From Collybiopsis luxurians FD-317 M1 (taxonomy: Eukaryota > Basidiomycota > Agaricomycetes > Agaricales > Omphalotaceae): DNA of 17,175 nucleotides. The stretch covers positions 15,744 through 32,918 of the forward strand of contig KN834924.1 in the NCBI GenBank assembly GCA_000827265.1. The letters run 5' to 3'. The notes under the pieces are model-generated. The model ran no database searches, was not told where the DNA came from, and saw only the letters and a program-made list of their open reading frames with translations. This document shows, one piece after another, positions 10,653 to 17,175 of this stretch (positions within the stretch are counted from its first letter, which is position 1; the number at the start of each line of letters is the position of its first letter). Both the position numbers and the translations under genes were made by a program.

Positions 10653-10664
10653 CAGTGATCACTG
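10653..10664. repeat. Perfect 12-bp palindrome
   Basis: CAGTGATCACTG is its own reverse complement. Next to it, GTTTCCTG (10664-10671) and CAGGAAAC (10717-10724) form an 8-bp inverted pair 45 bases apart. Function unknown; it could be a protein-binding site or part of a transposon end. Confidence 0.5.
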
Positions 10665-10890
10665 TTTCCTGTCCATCCCACTCACTCATCAGCAAGTCGC
10701 GACGCGTTGAGTTCATCAGGAAACATGCTTTCTCAAAGATATTGCATTGCACTGAGCTTTTGATTTATATATATAACCACCCAGGATGGGTAACAGACCA
10801 ATTTGGGGCTGGGCCAAGAAATATAACGTGATTGTTTGTAAATCTCATTCTGCAGATTTTTTTCTACTTTCGGTGTGAGAAATGAGAACG

Positions 10891-11050
10891 GTCGAGCGGC
10901 GAAAATGACAGGCGTGCGTAGGACAAAACTGTCTTACTAATACCGGCGCTAGATAGCGACGCTATCTGCACCAGAACGAAAACGTCCTCCACCCGCGGTG
11001 CTACCGCTCGACATCTTCTACGACGCTATCTGCCACCAGCACAGATAGCG
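10891..11050. repeat. Nested inverted and direct repeats around CGCTATCTG
   Basis: GTCGAGCGG (10891-10899) is inverted as CCGCTCGAC (11004-11012). AGATAGCG and CGCTATCT (10951-10958, 10960-10967) form a near-continuous palindrome. CGCTATCTG (11024-11032) and CAGATAGCG (11042-11050) form a perfect 9-bp stem with a 9-nt loop. CGACGCTATCTGCACCAG at 10957-10974 recurs at 11021-11039 with one added C. The structure resembles the subterminal repeats of a transposon or a small non-autonomous element. Confidence 0.6.
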
Positions 11051-11347
11051 AGCCCAGAACTGAACGGTTTATTAATTAGAGAGATTCTACCCAGAACAAA
11101 CAAAACCGACCGGTTCGTTAATCAGCGCACTCAAGAGCTTTTTCAGAAGTGACTCACATTCACTAAAAGGTCGGTCTTTTTGTTTATGCGATTATGGATC
11201 GATTTGGCACTGATTCTTGAAGTCTGCCAGAGGTTTTGCACAAAACCGCAGGTGATGGGAAAAATTTCGATCCCACTGTGAGATGGATTTTCAAATGTGC
11301 AAGCTCTATCTTTGACGAGGACATCTTTTAGGTCCCAATCTTCTCTC

Positions 11348-13097
11348 ATGCCGAGTGGAAAAGACTGTAAAAACTCACCATCTATCGATCGTCTCCCAGT
11401 CGAACTACTTTTGGAGGTGTTCTCCCTCAGTAACACCTTCAACCCCATAGAGGATGAAGACTTTTCGGAAGAAAGTCCGACGCAAATTAACCGGAACGCG
11501 GTCGCTCTCAGTCATGTCAACTCGCGTTGGCGTTTAGTCTCTCTCAGCACCCCGTCTTTGTGGAGTACATTCGACATATCACTTTCCAGCACTTCATGGG
11601 ATAAGGTGCCTGTTTCACTCCCAATGTTGATTGCCGTCCACCTGGAACGTTCGAAAAATGCGGTGCTTGACATTCGTGTCGCGTTTGACCGTAACAATGT
11701 TAACTACGCACGATCTTTTCCCATCCTTCCGCGGCTGTTCAAGGAAGCTCATAGGTGGCGTTCTTCAGTCCTAGTGCTTCCAGAATCGCAAGAACTCATA
11801 TCTACGATATTTCCAACAACATTTCCTTTACTTCATGAACTGCATATGCGGTTGTTGCCACTAGACGACGTTGGATCTTGCCGTGCTCCTGTATTTCATG
11901 CTGCTGCTCTTCGGACACTTTCTATCTCCATGTTTGGATACGGCGGTGACTACAATTTGAACTGCCTATGTGATGTGACCCTGACCTGGGTTTCTCCAAA
12001 CATTGCGGCACGCTTTCTCGACAATGTTCCATCCCACTGCAGTGCAAAGATTGTCACTTTGGTTGCCTCTCCACACTCATCCTACGATGCTTGTGAAGTA
12101 ACTTCTGCCTTGAGTGCATTGTCAATCACTGCAACCGAAAATAATTTGGCTAATGACGAGCATGCTCTCGCTAACCTACTTCGATCACTCACTCTTCCGA
12201 ACGTGGAACGACTTGAATTCATAGATGAAGGTCATGGATTTTACTTTCCAGTGGAGCCATTTATATCAATGCTTGGGCGATCACAGTCATTTTGTACGGA
12301 TATCTTGCATCTAAAGCTTGACAACTATTCCATCTCCGATGTTGATCTGTTGAAGATCTTGCGTCACCTTCATGCTCTCACCTTCCTCACCCTGAAGGAA
12401 GCCCGCAATGTTGATGCCGGCAGACCTCTAACTGAACAGTTTTTCTACAGTCTTGATCATAGTAATAGTGCAAATTCAGCACTAGACGATCGTTATAAGT
12501 GTGTTATTCCAAAGCTCACATGTATCGAGTTACAGCTGGAGTCGAGACCTCATCCTTGGCATGCACTTAATGTTTTCCTTACGTCCCGCTTGCCGCCGGT
12601 AAATGACGCCGCGCTTTCTCATGTTGCTCCATTACGATCAGCTCATATCTCTGTTGAACATTGGGCATGGGCTGACGTTGCTGATTTCTGGACAGACGAG
12701 TTCTGCAAGCATCGATTACAGGGTCTAGATATTACGGTAATTACACATTGTTAGTTTATAGACTCCATTGCGATGTAACGGCATCACTCTCTGTAGTCAA
12801 CTTCTTCTAGCATTCTCGATTCCCAAACTTTTTTCGCCCTTCGTAGTGTCAAACACCGCTTGAATTTACTCGATGTCCTTGATTGCTACGTGACCGATGT
12901 ATGCGTGTAATTATTCCGGGTTACCATTCACTCGATCACAGTCGATCCCATTTCAAGAGATGTTGCCCCTCCTCCCTCTCCTCTGCTCCGGTGAATTCAA
13001 AGTTTGTTTGAGGTCATTGGTCATACCCCATGCTGTCTCAGGTATGAAGAAAGGCTCAGTATATTCGCTAAGATCGCTAGATCACAGAGATCGGTAA
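11348..13097 (+). CDS. F-box-like protein with leucine-rich-type body; 3' end probably frameshifted
   Basis: Exons: 11348-12736, 12797-12898, 12942-13097 (introns 60 and 43 nt, both phase 0), giving 548 residues as spliced. The F-box lies near the N-terminus (SIDRLPVELLLEVFSLS, then ALSHVNSRWRLVSLSTPSLW), the layout of basidiomycete F-box/LRR-type proteins, which recruit substrates to SCF ubiquitin ligases. The long body has irregular leucine-rich strands (LPNVERLEF, LHALTFLTLKEA). I chose the ATG at 11348 because an earlier in-frame ATG (11297) adds only 17 unremarkable residues. In the last exon the frame reads CSGEFKVCLRSLV and stops at 13097. A frame shifted at about 13003-13010 reads FEVIGHTPCCL then IFAKIARSQ, which looks more like the end of this family. 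A 2-base gain in GTTTGTTT would explain it. It may therefore be a recent pseudogene. Confidence 0.75.
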
Positions 13098-13114
13098 TTG
13101 TGTTCCACCGCTGC

Positions 13115-13594
13115 ATGTCGACTACAATAGTACCGCAGCCGGGTAAGGCTAACGTTCCACAGGAGATGTGGATCACAATCTGCAGTTTTTTGCGGAATAG
13201 CCGAGACCTCGTTTCTAAACGCGCGGCTTAGTCGCTTCTATATCGTCGTTTGTCTTTCCCAACCGGGATTCGCTTTTTACTTTGTGTCAATGAAAGCTGG
13301 AGCGAAGATTTAGAAGAATTAATAAGCCTTCTTAGGACGTTGATCTTGGGACACATTATTCCGCCGATGGATTATTCACGACAGCTGCCCCATTCTCCGA
13401 GCAGGGAGATCTTCGTAGGACAATCTGGCTGTTGGTTATACCTCGCAGCTCAGCACCCGATGTCTCGAGAGCCGTTCATTAACTTCACTTCACCCCGCCT
13501 GATCAATGTGCTTCTACGTGCATTTGTTTATTCTATATTAAACGACCTTGGGGGCATAATGGTTCAAGATGAAACTACTGAGATCATATTTTGA
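13115..13594 (+). pseudogene. Truncated F-box-like gene with in-frame stop
   Basis: The frame opens at ATG 13115 and shows the first half of an F-box (ANVPQEMWITICSFLRNSRDL). It then reads VSKRAA, TAG (13229-13231) and SLLYRRLSF, and stays open to 13594. Related F-boxes have about 14 more residues between the RDL and LYRRL segments, so a deletion plus a stop is likely. The remaining ~120 codons (EDLEELISLLRTL, INVLLRAFVYSILN) are protein-like but short for the family. It begins 17 bases after the stop of the F-box gene to its left and may be a fragment of a tandem copy. No intron of usable length removes the stop. Confidence 0.6.
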
Positions 13595-13778
13595 GCAACT
13601 CGGGAGTCTCAAAAAACGACTCCAATTCTACTCTTGCTTGCACTGCAAAAAAAAAAAACAGAATATTGTCGCTAACTTACAATCACGTATATGCTTCTTT
13701 CATTTCACTATTCATACTGAGTTCTGACAGGAACGATCTCTGTAATACAGTCTAGCACGAAGCTGCAACGCCTACTTC

Positions 13779-14204
13779 CTAAAACACGGGTTTACGGACA
13801 GAAATCTGCTTTGCCGGTTTCTTTCGCTGAGCCAAAGTGGAGGCCCTCAATAAACGCCCGGACTCGGGAACGCCCAATTTCATACGTCGTTTTCGACGTT
13901 CAATTATCCTGGCACTAGAGGGATGGCTGACCTTCATTAAGCATTGGACGGCAACTTCTCGCCCCACGACACTTACTCGTTTCCCTGGGTTCCAATCTGG
14001 TGAGGTGCGATTGTGGTGGTACCATGGTCTTCGGAGTCAACATCCATAGCACTGTCGTCTCGCTCAGACCTTATTCCAGGCGCGGAAGCACCGGTATGAA
14101 CACGGCGAAAAATGAAACGTTCAACTGCTTAGGTCCGTTAGCGTATGTTGCCATCATCTTCGAATAACGTTCTACTTACTTTTCGGGGGCATTCCTTGTT
14201 GCAT
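13779..14204 (-). CDS. Small three-exon gene, basic protein of unknown function (106 residues)
   Basis: Minus-strand exons: 14204-14180, 14124-13977, 13926-13779. Both introns have perfect GTAAGT donors. The first (55 nt) has a CGCTAAC branch site and GCAG end; the second (50 nt) ends in GTCAG. Phases are 1 and 2 and agree. The protein starts MQQGMPPKIERFIFRR, has an acidic middle (RSERDDSAMDVDSEDHG) and a basic second half (IIERRKRRMKLG, AQRKKPAKQISVRKPVF). It is probably nuclear given its charge, but I do not recognise a family. A TATAAAA box 35 bases upstream supports the start. It lies inside the decaying F-box cluster, on the opposite strand, and shows no sign of damage. It could be a host gene or part of an unrecognised small element. 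Confidence 0.7.
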
Positions 14205-14232
14205 GTGGAACAGAATGTCCCTACTAGCGACC

Positions 14233-14239
14233 TTTTATA
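14233..14239 (-). promoter_or_regulatory. TATA box of the small minus-strand gene
   Basis: The minus strand reads CTATAAAAGG, with TATAAAA at 14239-14233, about 35 bases before the ATG at 14204. This implies a very short leader, as for the other TATA-box genes in the window. Confidence 0.6.
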
Positions 14240-14312
14240 GCTGAGATACCACATACATACTTTGAGGAGGTCGCGAGTATTGGTCATGATTTGATCAACA
14301 GCTGTAGTTCCT

Positions 14313-14438
14313 CAGACTCCGTCGTTGCAGCAGCAGCATATTATTAATATTGCCCAGACTCCGCCGTTGCAGCAGCAGCATATTATTAATATTCTTCGGA
14401 CTCCGTCGTTGCAGCAGCAGCAGCATATTATTAATGCT
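14313..14438. repeat. Three tandem copies of a 42-bp unit with CAG runs
   Basis: Units begin at 14313, 14355 and 14397. Each reads approximately CAGACTCCGTCGTTG, three or four CAG triplets, then CATATTATTAATATT. The third unit carries one extra CAG, a sign of slippage, and diverges at its end. A frame through it would encode a glutamine-rich peptide (LQQQHIIN), but no gene structure supports translation. It lies between a minus-strand promoter (14239) and a plus-strand gene (14602), so it sits in a divergent promoter region. Confidence 0.85.
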
Positions 14439-14601
14439 CCGTGGGTGCCCATGGTCGCTGATATCCCGCGGTTGCTGATATTCGTAACCGCAGCAGACTG
14501 CTTCAGGCCATTCGACGCGGACACTGAGCACTTTCGCATAATCAAAATACATCTTTCCAAGCAAGTACACGTCAGGAAGTATACTGACCTTCAGGACCGT
14601 C

Positions 14602-15652
14602 ATGCTCTTCTGCACACAAGACTACGTTCTCAACCCTGCTGACAGCCTTCCCGCAGAAATTTGGGTCGCTATATGCTCAAAAGTACCCAATGGACTTTAC
14701 GCTCTTGTATTCACCTGTCGCAGGTTAAATTCCATCGGAAATTGCGTTCTATATCGGTCTTTGGATTTTCCTGACCAAAATCGCTTCCTCTCACAGACTA
14801 CACACTGGACAAAAAAAAGGAGCATACCACTTTTATGGTTCGCCGACTCCGTGATTTTTCATGCTTTTTCCTCATGATACGCAACGAACGGCGCTAATAG
14901 ATTGGTCAATGCTAAGTGAAAGGCTCTTGTTATTTAAGAATCTTACGTCTCTGGCAATTGAAGCCTCCTTCGTGCAGTCTTCCTTCCCCAGCATCATAGG
15001 TACTTTCGCAGGTCTTTCAGATCTTCGCCTCCTCCGCTGTTGTTTCCAGCCCGCGCCTTCTTTTTCTGGCCCGAGTTTCCATCTTGGACGTTTAAGTCTC
15101 CATGACGTTTCCTTGCGTCTATCCAACGTGACGTTACTCGAAGGTTTGAACGATACCGCCATCACGGTACGACCACCGAAGTTCCTCAATGTGCAGCAGA
15201 TGACAGGAACGTTACCGTGCTGTCGCGAATCTCATATCGCAGTCTTTTTGTCGTCAGTACCGCAACCTGAAGAGCTCACTTTAGATTTCGAAGCACAGTT
15301 GACGGTACCTCTCGCACGTCTTTTAAGCATCTCGGGCTATTTTTTTTTCTAACGTGTCCCTCAGCTTGAACTCTTCGACTGCCTCAGGAGAAGTCTCCGA
15401 GCATGTCCTAAACTAAAGACGCCAGTTCTTCGCAAAAGGCACCAGACCAAGCATATCAATCCCAATAAACTCTGCGAAGGATATTGTGATACGTATCGCC
15501 ATTTGGAACGGATTCGAATTGGATGCAGTCAATGGGAGTTTGATCGCGGAACGTGGTCGCCTGAAGTCGAGATAATTCCCCCAACCGAAGAAGACTTAGA
15601 TCTTCGGATGCGTTGGGTATTGCCGAAGGGTTATTACACAGTTTTCGATTGA
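14602..15652 (+). pseudogene. F-box-like gene with a one-base frameshift, two exons
   Basis: ATG 14602 begins MLFCTQDYVLNP, followed by an F-box (DSLPAEIWVAICSKVPN, ALVFTCRRLNSIGNCVLYRSL). The frame runs to WFADSVIFHAFSS and a TGA at 14875-14877. From about 14866 the next frame continues HDTQRTALIDWSMLSERLL and stays coding-like to 15304, so removing one base would join them without loss. An intron at 15305-15364 (branch CTAAC, end CCCTCAG, phase 0) leads to a last exon, 15365-15652, that reads LELFDCLRRSLRACPKLKTP and ends in GYYTVFD. The joined product would be about 330 residues. No phase-compatible intron explains the frame change, so this is a mutation or a sequencing error. An AATAAA lies 7 bases after the stop. 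Confidence 0.65.
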
Positions 15653-16055
15653 GATACGAATAAAGTGATGTACAACTGCATGTATCAGTAACTTTAAGGC
15701 GCTTATGTACATACTTGTATATACATGTGACAAGATCCTTCATCCACATATCCATAATCATGCGAAACGTCCACACTTGGCTATAACCATATCCTCAGAC
15801 CTTCTCCTCCTACGTTGTGCTTTGAGACTGCGGACAGGTGAGTGGTGAGGTTAGTGAGGTCAGTGATCCAATAATGAACTCAAAATGGTTCGGCAATGCG
15901 GCCCATCTGCCTTGTACAGGCAGCGCTGCTCCCGCGGTGACTGCTAGTAATCGCTCCTCCACATCTCAGGTGGGTATGCGGTTACGAGTCAAGACTCTGA
16001 CTAACCGAGTCGGTACATCAACGAAACCGCTGAAACCAAAAATGCCTCAAATATG
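15653..16055. other. Intergenic region with polyadenylation-like signal
   Basis: AATAAA at 15659-15664 directly follows the F-box stop at 15652 and could be its polyadenylation signal. The rest has no convincing coding region. A frame at 15838-16176 is open but overlaps the next F-box gene in another frame and lacks recognisable features. Confidence 0.45.
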
Positions 16056-16061
16056 TATAAA
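16056..16061 (+). promoter_or_regulatory. TATA box of the rightmost F-box gene
   Basis: TATAAA lies 39 bases upstream of the chosen ATG at 16095, matching the short TATA-to-start distance of the small minus-strand gene. Confidence 0.45.
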
Positions 16062-16094
16062 CTTTGCCGTTGCAACGCACTATTCCCGTCTACC

Positions 16095-17175
16095 ATGCAC
16101 TCCACTTTCAACGATCTTCCTCCCGAGCTTTGGATTGCCATTGGAAGATACCTTAGAGGAGATGCTTTTGCTGTAAAGCAATTTGCCGCTGTCAGTGCAA
16201 GGGCGTTTCTCTTGCTCAATCCGATATTGTATGAGGATATTGTTTCTCCCAACGCTCTAGCAGCTTTGGCGATGGAAATGGACTTTCGACATTGGGACTC
16301 TCCACATCCCGCTTCGCTTGTAAAGACTCTCTGTCTCGATTTCCAAAAATTGCCACAGCCTAGCATATCAAACTTGCATCTTTTATACGCAACGTTCCAA
16401 CAAGCTTTTACGAATATTCTCAGGTTCGCCAGGTCGGGAAGCGATGGAACAACCCCGGCGTTATCAGTGTTCCTTTTAAAGTGTCATCTTTCGCTCGATG
16501 AAATCTTCCAAGGTGTCCAATTTCGACCCCTCCATCTTGAAGAAGTTTGGCTTTGATGTCCACCTCCTAGCAATGAAGCACAAGTGCAAAGAAATTTAGA
16601 AATATTGGTTCGTATTGCCAAAACATCAGTAAAACACCTCTCAACATTTTCCCGTTGCAGCTTCATCTTTTCACAAAGACGGTTCGCACCTTGGGGTTTG
16701 ATTTCGACGACAGAGTCACAGGAAGATCTTGTACGTGGAGACCCTTTCACCCGTTTTCATCAGTTTCTCCAATTAACGAACGTTATGCAGCTTTAGCGTC
16801 ATCTCACACTTGCAATATCATCAGGCAGATTTCGTCTTCAGCTACCAATGTCAGTGAGCTCCACTTGTGCATTCCTCGGCCCCAACAAAGTGAACACGCA
16901 TCCGACATTGCCGCTAGTTTCAACCGCCTGTTCAACAACACATCTTTTCCAAACCTCACTGCTCTCACGACTTACTTCTATTGGTCTCTGTTGGACGGTC
17001 ATATCGATTTGGTTCCATTTCTCAAGCGGCATACGGGCATTACCTACCTTGCCTGTTTCATGCGGAAAGGTCGACGTCTCTTGAACAGCGAATTTCTTCA
17101 GTTCGATCTCCCTCAGCTTGCGCATTGCATAGCAGGACTAAGGGATGCCTTGACATTGTGCTGCCAGACGAAAGT
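16095..17175 (+). pseudogene. F-box-like gene, 3' end outside the window, with in-frame TGA
   Basis: ATG 16095 begins MHSTFNDLPPELWIAIGRYL, a clear F-box start, and continues with FAAVSARAFLLLNPILYEDI and a leucine-rich body (HPASLVKTLCLDFQKL). The frame meets TGA at 16554-16556 after HLEEVWL, then goes on in the same frame as CPPPSNEAQVQRNLEIL. A single base change could have made the stop. A probable intron, 16608-16660 (GTTCGT to TTGCAG, phase 0), leads to an exon open to the window edge: LHLFTKTVRTLGFDF, FPNLTALTTYFYWSLLDGH, FLKRHTGITYLAC. This is good coding sequence although it has no early ATG. At least 320 residues are visible. The donor is weak, so the exon boundary is uncertain; the stop is certain. 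Confidence 0.65.

Larger units (their letters stand above)
10076..11296. other. Non-coding interval likely holding the Helitron 5' end
   Basis: No convincing coding region on either strand. The interval contains an orphan copy of the element's TATA region (10592-10607), a perfect 12-bp palindrome (10653-10664), AT-rich runs at about 10560-10580 and 10763-10776, and a cluster of inverted repeats (10891-11050). If the divergent gene belongs to the Helitron, the 5' end of the element should be here, as a GA followed by T on the plus strand. Several such triplets exist, for example near 10830, and none can be singled out from sequence alone. Confidence 0.4.

Noticed and set aside
10462..10752. 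A 96-codon minus-strand open frame.
   Set aside because: Low-complexity, Ser/Pro-rich product, no splice or promoter support, and it covers AT-rich sequence and palindromes.
13210..13231. A very short GT...AG segment that would splice out the stop at 13229.
   Set aside because: About 21 nt is too short for a spliceosomal intron; a deletion with a stop is simpler.
14828..14891. An intron from GTGATT to AATAG to explain the frame change in the third F-box gene.
   Set aside because: The phases do not match and the joined frame hits a stop within a few codons.
15838..16176. A 112-codon plus-strand open frame.
   Set aside because: It overlaps the F-box start at 16095 in a different frame and has no recognisable feature.

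Overview
The window looks like nuclear DNA of a filamentous fungus, most likely an agaricomycete basidiomycete. The reasons are the short GT-AG introns (about 42-73 nt, often with a CTAAC-like branch site), a cluster of F-box/leucine-rich-type genes of a kind much expanded in mushrooms, and a Helitron of the fungal layout with a DUF6570-type block ahead of the Rep domain. No tRNA, rRNA or CRISPR array was found.

Positions 1-705 are left flank with no confident gene. A Helitron rolling-circle transposon begins at about 706. Its candidate 3' terminus, read on the minus strand, is a small hairpin, a 10-nt spacer and CTAG. The minus-strand RepHel gene occupies 1272-7947. I resolve it into eight exons encoding about 2,099 residues: SAP-like repeats, DUF6570-like zinc-ribbon block, HUH/two-tyrosine Rep nuclease and PIF1-type helicase. 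The catalytic motifs are all present. The only blemish is an in-frame TAG near 3964, which a 42-nt intron may remove.

Upstream of RepHel is a divergent promoter region (about 7948-8610). The two promoters facing away from each other share the same modules: a GTGGTATATAA TATA box and a pair of inverted GCGGTTA boxes. The plus-strand one drives a five-exon gene (8611-10075, about 408 residues) of unknown function, which I infer to be an accessory gene carried by the Helitron. This is the most interesting observation in the window. The 5' end of the element was not located. It should lie right of 10075 if that gene belongs to it, and 10076-11296 is non-coding with an orphan TATA-box copy and a dense block of inverted repeats.

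From 11348 to the right edge there are four plus-strand F-box-like genes in tandem (11348, 13115, 14602 and 16095). Each shows at least one probable disabling change: a frameshift, in-frame stop, frameshift and in-frame stop respectively. The cluster looks like decaying gene-family copies, or else carries sequence errors. Between the second and third is an apparently intact three-exon minus-strand gene (13779-14204, 106 residues) with its own TATA box. A three-copy 42-bp tandem repeat containing CAG runs lies between it and the third F-box gene. All exon structures were assembled by eye from splice signals and phase agreement and have not been tested against RNA.
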